The position numbers were made by a program, and so were the translations under genes. DNA of 64,000 nt from positions 1 through 64,000 of the forward strand of contig JAGVWX010000015.1 of the NCBI GenBank assembly GCA_018304105.1, in the 5' to 3' direction. Shown here piece by piece: positions 10,825-20,365 of this stretch. Origin of the DNA: Candidatus Pacearchaeota archaeon (GTDB lineage Archaea > Nanobdellota > Nanobdellia > Pacearchaeales > GW2011-AR1). How positions within the stretch are numbered: position 1 is the stretch's first letter; each line of letters starts with the position of its first letter. The notes beneath the pieces were generated by a model. That model was given only the letters and a program-made list of their open reading frames with translations, made no database searches and was not told the origin of the DNA.

Positions 10825-11130
10825 TCAAATTTGAGCATCCTTAATTTCAATTTTATCAATTTCCTTCGCCAACTCAAAATCTTTTCTCGTTAATCCTTGC
10901 TCATCATGCGTCGTCACAACAAGCCGGACTTGATTAAAACTTATTAAAATATCTGGATGATGGTTCAGTCTTTCAGCAACTTCTCCGACTTTATTGACGA
11001 AAGCCAGAGATTCCTTGAAATTCCCGAAAGAAAGCACCTTGCTTATCGAATCAATTTCCAAAGACCAATCCTTAAGTTCCTTCATCGCCTCGCTGACTTC
11101 AGACAAAGTTAACATACAAAGAAACAACAA
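10825..11130 (-). CDS. Pterin-4-alpha-carbinolamine dehydratase family protein
   Basis: FGNFKESLAFVNKVGEVAERLNHHPDILISFNQVRLVVTTHDEQGLTRKDFELAKEID is characteristic of PCD/DCoH. Confidence 0.9.
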   Translation of the reverse strand: MLFLCMLTLSEVSEAMKELKDWSLEIDSISKVLSFGNFKESLAFVNKVGEVAERLNHHPDILISFNQVRLVVTTHDEQGLTRKDFELAKEIDKIEIKDAQI

Positions 11131-11151
11131 AGCAAATTAATAAACATTATG

Positions 11152-11346
11152 TCAGCACAAAGCAAGATATGCGCCAATTGCATAAAGAACAATTCTCGCT
11201 CTTTCAGACTTCTCGGGCTCTGGCGGGTTTATGAATCCTTCATATACCAGCCCCTCAACTTTTTCAGCAATTTCTCTAGTTCTGCCGTCCAACGGCTTTC
11301 TAAAATCCGTCTGAGTCAAAAACTCACATAACGTATTTGCTATCAT
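11152..11346 (-). CDS. Hypothetical protein
   Basis: 64-aa ORF with protein-like composition. Confidence 0.4.
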   Translation of the reverse strand: MIANTLCEFLTQTDFRKPLDGRTREIAEKVEGLVYEGFINPPEPEKSERARIVLYAIGAYLALC

Positions 11347-11435
11347 CTCATTGGAGCAAAATTTGAATTTTTAAACCATTGCATTATTCACGTTGTTAAC
11401 AAATAGTTTAAATAAAACGCCTGTTAATTGACCAT

Positions 11436-11951
11436 ATGAAAGTTGGAGACAACATCGAAGATTTTGAGTTTTACGCTTATCAAAAAGGAGACTTTGTAAA
11501 GGGAAGATTATCAGACTACTCTGGAAAATGGGTTGTTTTGTTTTTCTATCCTGAAGACTTTACATTTGTCTGCCCAACTGAAATAAGAGCCTTCGCAAAA
11601 CATCATAAAGATTTCGAATCGGAAAATTCTGCAATCCTTGCCGCGTCCACAGATGCTGTTCACTCCCATAAATCCTGGTTTGAACGAGACCTTCCGGAAG
11701 TGGAATTCCCGGTCATTTCAGATTCGTCTCACAATCTTTCAGAACAATTTAACGTCCTTCAGGATGACGGAAGAGCCCAAAGAGGCACTTTCATAATCGA
11801 TCCTAAAGGATTTCTAAGATACATGGTCGTATCCGACAATAACGTCGGTAGAAGCGTCGAGGAGACTCTTCGCGTGCTGAAAGCACTTAAGACGGGCGAA
11901 TTATGCCCAATCGAATGGAAACCTGGAGAGAAAACTCTCGGCGCCGACTAA
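11436..11951 (+). CDS. Peroxiredoxin (AhpC/TSA family)
   Basis: FFYPEDFTFVCPTEIRAFAKHHKDFE, peroxidatic Cys motif. Confidence 0.95.
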   Translation: MKVGDNIEDFEFYAYQKGDFVKGRLSDYSGKWVVLFFYPEDFTFVCPTEIRAFAKHHKDFESENSAILAASTDAVHSHKSWFERDLPEVEFPVISDSSHNLSEQFNVLQDDGRAQRGTFIIDPKGFLRYMVVSDNNVGRSVEETLRVLKALKTGELCPIEWKPGEKTLGAD

Positions 11952-12222
11952 TATTCTATAAAATTAAACATCTCAATAAAAATAAACTAACAATATAAAG
12001 AGGTAACCTGTTCACATATTAATCTTTCACAATAAGAAATAGAAACCTGTTCACAAAATCTGCCTTAACATGTCGCGAACATGTGAGCGACTTCAAATTA
12101 TATGATAATTAAGCGAGCTGGCTGCCTCAATGCGAAAGCATTGACCTCGTTTCTTGCGAGCTCTAACAAATCACAATTTTCAAAACCTTTTTATAATCTC
12201 TTTTCCTTAAATAATTATTAAA

Positions 12223-12672
12223 ATGGTAACAGAACAAATGGCTTCTGAATTGGGAAGCAGAAGTGGTGAAGTTTCTGCGTTTTTTCTAGGTGGAATTATA
12301 GGTGTCCTTATCGCTCTCGGCATCGTTTTACTTCTGCTTATCCTGGCAGCAGTTTACATTTACTTCGCATTAGCTTACCGCTCAATCGCACAAAAGTTGA
12401 AGTTCAAAAAATCATGGCTCGCCTGGATTCCGGTCGCGCAATGGGCAATGCTCTTGAAGCTTGGCAAATTTCATTGGGCTTGGATATTTCTTATTTTAAT
12501 TCCGATTGTCGGCTGGCTGGCATTAGCCATTTTGCTCATCATCGCACATTGGAGAATATTTGAAAAGCTAAAATATCCTGGCTGGTTCAGTCTCTCAATG
12601 GTAATTCCAAAAATCGGCTTCATTCTCTATGCGATTGCCGTCGGCATTGTTGCTTGGAGCAAGAAGAAATAA
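12223..12672 (+). CDS. DUF5684-like multipass membrane protein
   Basis: 149 aa with several TM segments; SWLAWIPVAQWAMLLKLGK...PGWFSLSMVIP. Confidence 0.65.
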   Translation: MVTEQMASELGSRSGEVSAFFLGGIIGVLIALGIVLLLLILAAVYIYFALAYRSIAQKLKFKKSWLAWIPVAQWAMLLKLGKFHWAWIFLILIPIVGWLALAILLIIAHWRIFEKLKYPGWFSLSMVIPKIGFILYAIAVGIVAWSKKK

Positions 12673-14748
12673 TCACTTCTTCCCCAACTCTTCTTCTTGT
12701 AATAATCTAACAGCATCAAGAACTCGCGAGTCCGGAGACAAAACATAAACATGATCGTCTTTGCTTCTAACCGCTCGGTATATTCTCTGCAAGAACTCGC
12801 GGCGAGCTTTATCTCTGTAAAATTCCCAATAATAATCTGGATGCGTCTTCTCTAAGATTTGCCAGAATGTGTCCTTCACGTTTGGGTTAGGATATTTTGT
12901 AAATACAACGCTCTTGCAAGTGTCTCCCGGAAAGTCAATTCCCCTCGAGCATTTCGTCGTGAACAATGTGTCGTTCTTTCCTTTCTTGAATTCAATAATC
13001 GCTTCTCCTGTCTTGTCATTTCCCTGCGCAGTTTTCAGCTCTTCGCTTGAAGAAAGGTTAAGAATTTTGTTAGCCATGGCTTCTCCAAGATTAGGCAAAT
13101 CGCTAAACGCGTTCACATGTACAAGCGCCGGCTTCTCAGCCCGCGCAACAACATTCTCCAGCACTTGAAGGTATTCTTCTCGTGTGTATCTTCCAGAATA
13201 AAAATTCGCATACCTGCAATCAAATTCCTTTCCCGTTTTCATGATTTCAATCGAACCCTGGTTCAAAGTCTCGGCTTCAACTCTTCCGTAATCTTCAATT
13301 CCAAAAATATTTCTTAAAACCTCATCGCTGTGCAGCGTTCCTGACATTAAAACCAAGGCTTTGTTTCCGTCAACAATTTCCTTGAACTTCTTTGCAAGAT
13401 TAGTTGTAACAAGTCTCGCAAAAAGATTGTCCTCTTCTTTTCTATAAGTCAGATAAGTGTCTTTCAAAGAATCATAAAAATCTTTCGCTGCCTCAAGCGC
13501 CGCGTTTCCGTAATTCATGTCGTCAATTTCTATTTCTGCCTCAAGTTCAGGATTAAACAAGAACTCTTTCAAAATCTCTCCTATTTTCGTTTCCTCAATC
13601 GGATAAACCTTTCCTTCATTAATCCCCAGCGCCCTCTTATTCGTTTCCTCAATGTCAATCAAGCTCACAGCTTTCTTTATCGAACTCTTCGCTTTTTCGC
13701 TGTCTGTCACCAAAGTTCTCAAAGCAGCAGCAAGCCGCGTCAGGTTCAGCTCCACGCTGTTTGAAAATTTGTCCAGAAACTCGTCTGCCTCATCGATAAT
13801 ATCAACTTCAGTCTGAGGTTTTCTTCCGAGGGATACTTCCGCAAGATATTTTGCAGAATTGAAAATCACAACGTCTGCATCAAGATACGCAAGATATTGG
13901 TCATAATAAGAGCATCCTTTTTTTCTGTGGTAGAAAATAAACTCGCGGTTTCTCATCCCAAGATACTTCTTTTTTTCAGCGTCTCTCAATTGATTTATTT
14001 CAATCTCTGCAGGAAGTATCGGGCTCCAGTAAGGATTCGCAGGCGCAATAGAAATTCGCCTCAATCTTTTCATAGACGGCGGAGCGTTGCTGCTTACAAA
14101 GGGATTTTCCTGGTAAAATCTTTTCAGCTTGTCTTTGTTTCTCTCAACAATCTTTATTGTATCTGGAAGGTACGGATGAGCGCACGACTTTCCCGGTTCA
14201 ATGATTGAATCATGATTTTCCCTTCCCGTAATCATCGCTATTTTCATCTTCTTTCCAGTCCTTTTCGTCAAGTGCATATTCCCCATGTAATCCTGTTCAT
14301 ACTGCTTCTGCAGCCCTTTGACCGGCACGACTATCGCTGTTTTTCCAAGCGCCCGAGCAATATTCAGTGCAATCGCGCTCTTTCCAGTCCCGCAAACCCC
14401 ATGAAGGAAAATCACTTTCTTTCCTTTCTCAATAAGTTCAACAATTTCCTGAACAACATCTTCTTGCGTCTTCCCGTTCGAAAACTTCAACGGCTCAAGA
14501 TTTTTCTCTTTCCTGTATAAACTCCAAAATTTCCTGTCAAAAACGCTCTCAGTTTTTTCTTCTCCGTCATCCTTCAAAAACTCCAAAGAATCCGACCTTT
14601 TCAGTTCGCTGGCTTTCTCGCCCGTTCTTTCTCTTTCATTTCCGTTATTCTTGCTTTGCTCACTCGGAAAACTAGAGAACTTCCCATCAACACTTAGCAA
14701 TCTTCCGTCAGGACCGAAGTTTAACCTCTTCATTTCGCCAAAAAACAA
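12673..14748 (-). CDS. XPD/Rad3/DinG-type superfamily 2 helicase
   Basis: LHGVCGTGKSAIALNIARAL (Walker A), DIIDEADEF (DEAD-like box), MSGTLHSDEVLRN, KCSRGIDFPGDTCKSVV. Confidence 0.88.
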   Translation of the reverse strand: MFFGEMKRLNFGPDGRLLSVDGKFSSFPSEQSKNNGNERERTGEKASELKRSDSLEFLKDDGEEKTESVFDRKFWSLYRKEKNLEPLKFSNGKTQEDVVQEIVELIEKGKKVIFLHGVCGTGKSAIALNIARALGKTAIVVPVKGLQKQYEQDYMGNMHLTKRTGKKMKIAMITGRENHDSIIEPGKSCAHPYLPDTIKIVERNKDKLKRFYQENPFVSSNAPPSMKRLRRISIAPANPYWSPILPAEIEINQLRDAEKKKYLGMRNREFIFYHRKKGCSYYDQYLAYLDADVVIFNSAKYLAEVSLGRKPQTEVDIIDEADEFLDKFSNSVELNLTRLAAALRTLVTDSEKAKSSIKKAVSLIDIEETNKRALGINEGKVYPIEETKIGEILKEFLFNPELEAEIEIDDMNYGNAALEAAKDFYDSLKDTYLTYRKEEDNLFARLVTTNLAKKFKEIVDGNKALVLMSGTLHSDEVLRNIFGIEDYGRVEAETLNQGSIEIMKTGKEFDCRYANFYSGRYTREEYLQVLENVVARAEKPALVHVNAFSDLPNLGEAMANKILNLSSSEELKTAQGNDKTGEAIIEFKKGKNDTLFTTKCSRGIDFPGDTCKSVVFTKYPNPNVKDTFWQILEKTHPDYYWEFYRDKARREFLQRIYRAVRSKDDHVYVLSPDSRVLDAVRLLQEEELGKK

Positions 14749-14989
14749 CCCCAGTTTAAAAGAATTTGCATTATATCGTTCTAGAAAAAATAGGAACTCA
14801 CAATCAATTAAAGAACCTGTTCATAATCCAGCATACGGTTCACAAGTCTTTGACCCTGTTCACAAGACGGTCTGGCTGCCTCAACGACCGAAGGGAGTTG
14901 ACCTAGTCAGTGTGGTGGTATGATAATTTAGGCGAGCGAAGCGAACCCTTATCTAGAAGGATCCCAAGAGTTACTAAAGAAGCGAGCCA

Positions 14990-15571
14990 TTACTTAATTG
15001 TAGCGCGTATAACCTTAACATCTTCAATCGGTAAGTCATTCTGGTCTGTCTGAACTTTAGCTATTGCATCAACAACATCCATTCCATCAATGACTTCTCC
15101 AAATGCAGGGTGCCTGCTGTCTAGGAAATTATTGTTTACAAGATTAATGAAAAACTGGCTTCCTCCTGTGTTCGGTCCAGAGTTCGCCATTGAAATCGTT
15201 CCGCGATTATTTTTATTTCCTCCAGCGTGCGTGAACTCATCTCTTATTGTGTATCCAGGTCCGCCCGTTCCCCATTCGGCTTTCTTCGTTGGGTCTTTTG
15301 TCAAGGGGTCACCTCCCTGAATCATAAACCTGTCAATCACGCGGTGAAAAAGTACGCCGTCATAAAGTCCCTCGCCAACAAATTTCTGGAAATTCCCAGC
15401 AGTCACAGGCATGTCAGAATAAAGCTCAATCGTTATGTTTCCTTCGCTAGTCTCAAGGACGACTTCAACATTCTTTTTGTTATTCTGCATGAGCATATAC
15501 CCCGCGGCTATCAGCAAAGCCGCAATCAAAATTATCGCAGCAGCCTTTATAGTCTTTTTCTTTAGTTTCAT
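14990..15571 (-). CDS. Membrane-anchored cyclophilin-type peptidyl-prolyl isomerase
   Basis: N-terminal TM; LYDGVLFHRVIDRFMIQGGDP, GGSQFFINL motifs. Confidence 0.93.
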   Translation of the reverse strand: MKLKKKTIKAAAIILIAALLIAAGYMLMQNNKKNVEVVLETSEGNITIELYSDMPVTAGNFQKFVGEGLYDGVLFHRVIDRFMIQGGDPLTKDPTKKAEWGTGGPGYTIRDEFTHAGGNKNNRGTISMANSGPNTGGSQFFINLVNNNFLDSRHPAFGEVIDGMDVVDAIAKVQTDQNDLPIEDVKVIRATIK

Positions 15572-15602
15572 TTTGAATTTAAATTTTTTGGGGTTATAAA
15601 TT

Positions 15603-16010
15603 TTATGAATCCAATTTTTCTTGATAAATTATCCATTGGGCCTTTCCAGGAAGAACTATTTGAAATCCGCTTCTTGCCGGAGCAATATTCGGATAGTTAA
15701 TCCAAGGATTCATCCAGCCCTTCTTTGTTTTAACCAGATAGTGCCCCGCAGGATATTTTCTACTTCTTTCAATGAACACTATTACACCTTCTTTCTTTAA
15801 CAAATCTTTATTTTTACTAGCTTTTGAAAAGGTGTAATTATCAAAATTTTTGTTTAAAACTTTAATCATTTCTCTGCAATAATAACCTCTCGTAGAAGCG
15901 TATTCGGGATTATCAAATAATTCTCTTGTAGATTGATAGGATTTATTCAAAATAACCGCGACACAAGCAATGCCGCAGCCCATAGGTTCTTCTTGAGTTA
16001 TTGATTCCAT
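15603..16010 (-). CDS. C39-like papain-fold peptidase domain protein
   Basis: QEEPMGCGIACVAVIL (catalytic Cys) and GHYLVKTKKGWMNPW (His). Confidence 0.6.
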   Translation of the reverse strand: MESITQEEPMGCGIACVAVILNKSYQSTRELFDNPEYASTRGYYCREMIKVLNKNFDNYTFSKASKNKDLLKKEGVIVFIERSRKYPAGHYLVKTKKGWMNPWINYPNIAPARSGFQIVLPGKAQWIIYQEKLDS

Positions 16011-16046
16011 TTCATTTCAAGGTTTCTTCTAATTAAAAGTTTATCT

Positions 16047-16418
16047 CTAGAACTCAAACTTACCCTGAAAATATCTCCATCTCGAAATGATTATCGCAAT
16101 TGCAGAAATAGCAAAACCCACAAGCAATCCGACATCGTTGTGCGCATTTACCAAAACTCTTTGGACAGAAATTATCACAATGACAGTAAGGGAAAGAAAG
16201 AAATAAGGCGCCCTCCAGTTTTTATTTTGGTCCACAAAATACCAGACAACATACAAAATAAAAATTGCAATCGTTAAGTGCATCGAAGCATCAAACAGAA
16301 TGTCTCTCCCAAAGAGGCTCATCGGCACAAACTTGAAAAGCAAGAGTCCAAGCGCCATTATCACGGCTGCAATAGCCAAGCTCAGAATCTTCCTCTCCAA
16401 AGACAACTCTTTTTTCAT
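16047..16418 (-). CDS. Multipass membrane protein
   Basis: 123 aa with several hydrophobic segments. Confidence 0.6.
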   Translation of the reverse strand: MKKELSLERKILSLAIAAVIMALGLLLFKFVPMSLFGRDILFDASMHLTIAIFILYVVWYFVDQNKNWRAPYFFLSLTVIVIISVQRVLVNAHNDVGLLVGFAISAIAIIISRWRYFQGKFEF

Positions 16419-16673
16419 ATATCATTAAAAAAATCAAAGTTTATAACCCTAACTCTCCTAAAAAATTAGCTAAAAAATTAGCTAAAAAATTATTCAATTA
16501 GTAATTAAACTAACAACATCATATCAAAATAGAAACCACAACAAGAAAAACAACTCACAATCTTTAATAGAACCCTGTTCCCAAGATGGTAAGTTGGGCG
16601 GCATGATAATAATGCGAGCGAAGCGAACAACCAATCTACTAAAGTTTATAATCTCAAAATTCCATTAAACCTT

Positions 16674-17870
16674 ATGGGTATTTTATTTTCAAAAGAAAGG
16701 GGAGCTTATCATTTCACTGGAATCGCAAAACTGTCCATCGTCGGCATGCTTGTATCTTTGTCTACAGCATTTCTGAACACAATCTGGGCAGTATACATCG
16801 ACTCTTTCTTGCATAATGAAGTTTACGTCGGTTTGTTCTCGGCATTTTTGACAGTCATCGCATTCATCTCGTTCTTCGTCTTCATTCCAATGGTCGAAAA
16901 GTCAGACAAGGCAAAAATATTTTCTTACTCCCTTTTGTCTTTCGTCATATTTTATGTATTATTTGCCATAATAACAAACTTAGTGGTGTTACTCATTACT
17001 GCAGTCGTTATGACGGCGGCTCTTTCTCTCAGCGTTACAAGTTATGGTCTTCTCGTTAAAGATATCTCTGAGAAGAAAAATCTCTCAACAAACGAAGGTT
17101 TAGTTTACACATTTCTGAATCTCTCTTTTGTTATTGGCCCATTGGTCTCAGGTCTGATTGCAGCAAGATTCGGCAACCCTTGGGTCTTCGCTATTTCTGC
17201 CTTGTTCATTCTGATTGCTTTCTTCTTTTTCAAATCAACCGGAATTAAAGACACCGAAGGAAAAAAGCGCACAGACCGGAATATCATAAAGAATTTCAAG
17301 GATTATTTCAAAAACTCAGACAGGACAATTTCTTACCTTCTCAGAGGCGGAGTCAACATGTGGTGGATTCTGATTTATCTTTTCGTTCCGTTGTGGATGA
17401 TTCGTAATGGTATGTCAATGTCAGATATAGGAATTTTCCTTTTTGCCGTAGCCATCCCGTTAATCTCTTTAGAATTTTTCTTCTCGAAAAAAGCAGCAAA
17501 AGTTGGCTTTAGAAGAATCTTTCAATTTGGTTACCTGTTTGTCGCAGTAATCGTCTTGCTTTCATTTATATTCTCAAATGTTTACATAATTCTTTCATTC
17601 CTTGTCTTAGCCAGCATCGGTCTTGCGATGCTCGAATCAACAACAGAATCTTATTTCTTTGATATTCTCGGCGGTAAGGAAAGATACAGGTTCTATGGCC
17701 CGTTCAACACTTCTATCGACTTCGGAAACTTCGTAGCGAAAATCTTCGGCTCGGTCTTGCTAATCTTCTTGCCATTCAGATATCTCTTTATTCTTTTCGC
17801 GGCATTCATGTTCATCATGTTTTTGCTTTCATTCAAGACAAAAAAAGTCATCGAATCCAAAAGGAAATAA
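16674..17870 (+). CDS. Major facilitator superfamily transporter
   Basis: 398 aa, about 12 TM segments, MFS-like layout. Confidence 0.85.
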   Translation: MGILFSKERGAYHFTGIAKLSIVGMLVSLSTAFLNTIWAVYIDSFLHNEVYVGLFSAFLTVIAFISFFVFIPMVEKSDKAKIFSYSLLSFVIFYVLFAIITNLVVLLITAVVMTAALSLSVTSYGLLVKDISEKKNLSTNEGLVYTFLNLSFVIGPLVSGLIAARFGNPWVFAISALFILIAFFFFKSTGIKDTEGKKRTDRNIIKNFKDYFKNSDRTISYLLRGGVNMWWILIYLFVPLWMIRNGMSMSDIGIFLFAVAIPLISLEFFFSKKAAKVGFRRIFQFGYLFVAVIVLLSFIFSNVYIILSFLVLASIGLAMLESTTESYFFDILGGKERYRFYGPFNTSIDFGNFVAKIFGSVLLIFLPFRYLFILFAAFMFIMFLLSFKTKKVIESKRK

Positions 17871-18094
17871 GAGAAGATATTGCAGAATTCAAAGAAGATG
17901 GTTTATCTAAGGAAATAAAATATCATTTCACAAAGTTATATTAATCTGTAAAAGAGAATCTGTTCACAAGATAACCTGCAGGGTTAGATAATAATTTTTG
18001 GTGGCTGGGTGGGAAATAGTAAACCAATCCAAAACAAACCATCAACAAAATCGAAAGAAGATAGTTTTATATATTTCAAGATTCCAAAAATTTA

Positions 18095-18286
18095 ATGGAA
18101 AAAATCGGCTGGGTTTTTATCGTGTTCGGCATAGTCTTGCTTTTGGCAGCATCTTTTGGCAGCGGTCCTGCTTTTTCTCCAGGCCAGGCAATCAATCCAA
18201 TCAACGTGACAGACTTTCAGATTATCCTTGCAATTGGCGGCCTCGCAGCAATCATCGTTGGAATTCAAATTTTCTTTAAACGATAA
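18095..18286 (+). CDS. Small two-TM membrane protein
   Basis: 63 aa, MEKIGWVFIVFGIVLLLAAS...IILAIGGLAAIIVGIQIFFKR. Confidence 0.6.
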   Translation: MEKIGWVFIVFGIVLLLAASFGSGPAFSPGQAINPINVTDFQIILAIGGLAAIIVGIQIFFKR

Positions 18287-18298
18287 GATGTACACAAA

Positions 18299-18595
18299 TC
18301 AATAAACTGTATTCATCTGCATCCAGATTAAGAGTAAATATACTAAAATAAACGATACTATAAATGAAATAGCTCCCGTTTTAATAATTTTTTTAATATC
18401 CAAATTTTTATGCTTTACCAGAAGAATAACCGCAAAAATTATCAATGTAATAAATACCGCAGCAATAATCATAGAAGGATATTGTTTTAACGGAAGTCCA
18501 AGCAACCACCATTGCTCGGTTGGACCCCAACACCCGCCTTCTACGGGAACTTTAGGGCAACCATAATAACTTAAAATGAAATCAGTTAAACCCAT
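18299..18595 (-). CDS. Small membrane protein
   Basis: 98 aa with two TM segments. Confidence 0.55.
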   Translation of the reverse strand: MGLTDFILSYYGCPKVPVEGGCWGPTEQWWLLGLPLKQYPSMIIAAVFITLIIFAVILLVKHKNLDIKKIIKTGAISFIVSFILVYLLLIWMQMNTVY

Positions 18596-18677
18596 ATTTG
18601 CTTAACATATTTTATTAATATAAACCTTTCTAAAGGTTCTAACAAGTTTGCACATTTTTCTCAGAATAAAAAAAAAA

Positions 18678-18760
18678 CGCCCGGACCAAGATTTGAACTT
18701 GGGAATCCGTGAGGAAACGAGGTTAGCAACCTCGCGCCGTAACCGCTGGGCCATCCGGGC
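18678..18760 (-). tRNA. tRNA-Ser (GCT)
   Basis: Reverse complement GCCCGGATGGCCCAGCGG...CGAGG-TTGCTAA-CCTCG...long variable arm...GTTCAAATC...TCCGGGC+G; acceptor stem, anticodon loop and T-loop intact. Confidence 0.93.
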
Positions 18761-18855
18761 ATTCCGATTTTGCCCAGCGGGCCACCGCTCGTTTGGCTGC
18801 GTTAGCAGACGAACGAATGAGAATTGCATCGCAATTCGCTTTGGGCCATCCGGGC
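18743..18855. repeat. tRNA-Ser 5' flank: 14-nt partial duplication (18747-18760 and 18842-18855) bracketing a hairpin-bearing insert
   Basis: TGGGCCATCCGGGC occurs twice; CCGCTGGGC/GCCCAGCGG inverted repeat; GAATTGC-ATC-GCAATTC hairpin; core CTCGTTTGGCTGCGTTAGCAGACGAACGA at 18788-18816. Confidence 0.8.
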
Positions 18856-19189
18856 TCTTTGCCTGCCGTAGCGAGTCTCCGAGTTCCGAGGAGATTCGAG
18901 CAAGAGCAGGTCAAAGATAATGGGGAAGGTAGGGTTTTAAGGTTTTTCGTTTTCCAACGCTCTGTTGAATTCTGTTCTTTAGGTTTAGGATTCCCATAAT
19001 CTCCAGATTTTGATAAATTTCTAAATTAATCTATTAACTCAAAACTGTCTCGTGATAATAATGTTGGTGGGGCAGTGGATGATGCCGAGAGCTTTAGCCT
19101 TCAGTAGCTAGCCCTTTTTCAATCAATATTCTCGGAAATAGAAATCTTTTAAAATCCGAGATTCTACCCTAGGCAAGAGGAGGTCGCAA

Positions 19190-19264
19190 ATGGCTAAAGA
19201 CTTCGAAGAAGACGAAGACGATGACGACGAAGAAGAGAAAGAAAAAGACGAAGAAGAAGAATAA
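19190..19264 (+). CDS. Candidate hyperacidic 24-aa microprotein
   Basis: MAKDFEEDEDDDDEEEKEKDEEEE*, preceded by GAGGAGGT at Shine-Dalgarno spacing; absent from the ORF track because of length. Confidence 0.5.
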   Translation: MAKDFEEDEDDDDEEEKEKDEEEE

Positions 19265-19487
19265 ACATCTCTTTAGTTTAGGTTTTTCTTTTTTAAAATT
19301 GTGACCCAGGGTCCGTAAACAGCAATCTCAATTATCCTTATATTCAACAGAAGATTAGTTGCCGTAGTTATTATAATTATTTTGGCTATTTTTGTTCGTT
19401 CTCTCTTTTTTCTATTTTATCTACTTGTTATAATTATTTTAGCTATCTTTCAGCAAATAATAAATACGCAGATTTCCAGATAAGTCT

Positions 19488-20117
19488 ATGAAATACAAAC
19501 TCAAATCGTCAAAAGGCTGGGTTGTCAAAAACCAGAGGCCTGAGGAATTTCTGCTTGGCCCTAAATTTTATTATTCTGACGAAGAAGTAGAAAGATACTC
19601 AAGGTCAAGCGGAATGAAAAAGGCCCAGGAAAAAATAGCATTTCGCGTTTTAAAGCTTCTTTCCATTCCTGAAGGAAGTACCTTGCTCGACTTGGGTTCA
19701 GGCCCAGGCATCACAGCAGAAGTTTACAGAAGCGAAGGTTTCAAAGTAACTTGTCTCGACGTCATTCCAAAGATGCTTGAGAAAGCAGAAGCAAAAGGCT
19801 TTGCCTGCGTTCTTGGCGACATGAGAAATCTCAAGGAACTATTCCCAAAAAGAAAATTCGATGGCGTCGTTTCCGTCTCCGCTTTACAATGGCTAAAGAA
19901 TTCAGAAGACGTAAAGCAATTAGCCGAAGGCATTTTCTTCGTATTGAAAAAAAACTCACCATGCATCATTCAGTTCTATCCAAAGAGCGAGCAGGAATTA
20001 AAAGACGTCCTAGGAATTTTCAAGCAAGCCGGTTTCTCAGGAAATTCAGTTACTGACAACCCAGGCAATCCCAGGAAGCGAACAATTTTTCTGGTGTTGA
20101 AGAAAACGTCTAATTAG
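19488..20117 (+). CDS. Bud23-like SAM-dependent methyltransferase
   Basis: RPEEFLLGPKFYYSDEEVERYSRSSGMKKAQEKIAFRVLKLL, LLDLGSGPGITAEV, DGVVSVSALQWL. Confidence 0.85.
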   Translation: MKYKLKSSKGWVVKNQRPEEFLLGPKFYYSDEEVERYSRSSGMKKAQEKIAFRVLKLLSIPEGSTLLDLGSGPGITAEVYRSEGFKVTCLDVIPKMLEKAEAKGFACVLGDMRNLKELFPKRKFDGVVSVSALQWLKNSEDVKQLAEGIFFVLKKNSPCIIQFYPKSEQELKDVLGIFKQAGFSGNSVTDNPGNPRKRTIFLVLKKTSN

Positions 20118-20289
20118 CTTAAATGATTATAAGATAAATGCCCAATATCAAATACTAACCAATCATATCACCCAAATCAAAATGTCGTTTCATTAATTTA
20201 CGTTTCTGCAAATTTAAGCTATTTTTTATTTCTCGCGGATTTAACCAAATAGGTTAAGTTTAAAACCTCATTCAATTTATAATTTTTAT

Positions 20290-20365
20290 AGCGGGGTAGA
20301 GCAGCCTGGAGTGCTCGTCGGGCCCATAACCCGGAGGTCGTGCGGTTCAAATCCCACCCCCGCTA
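20290..20365 (+). tRNA. Initiator tRNA-Met (CAT)
   Basis: AGCGGGG acceptor (A1:T72), anticodon stem GGG-CCCATAA-CCC, GTTCAAATC T-loop, CCCCGCT+A. Confidence 0.92.

Noticed and set aside
18602-18999. ORFs of 63-90 aa on both strands around tRNA-Ser
   Set aside because: They run through the tRNA gene and its repeat flank; no protein-like conservation or RBS.
19060-19130. C/D box sRNA (GGATGATG near 19080)
   Set aside because: C-box match is imperfect and no convincing D box (CTGA) follows at suitable spacing.
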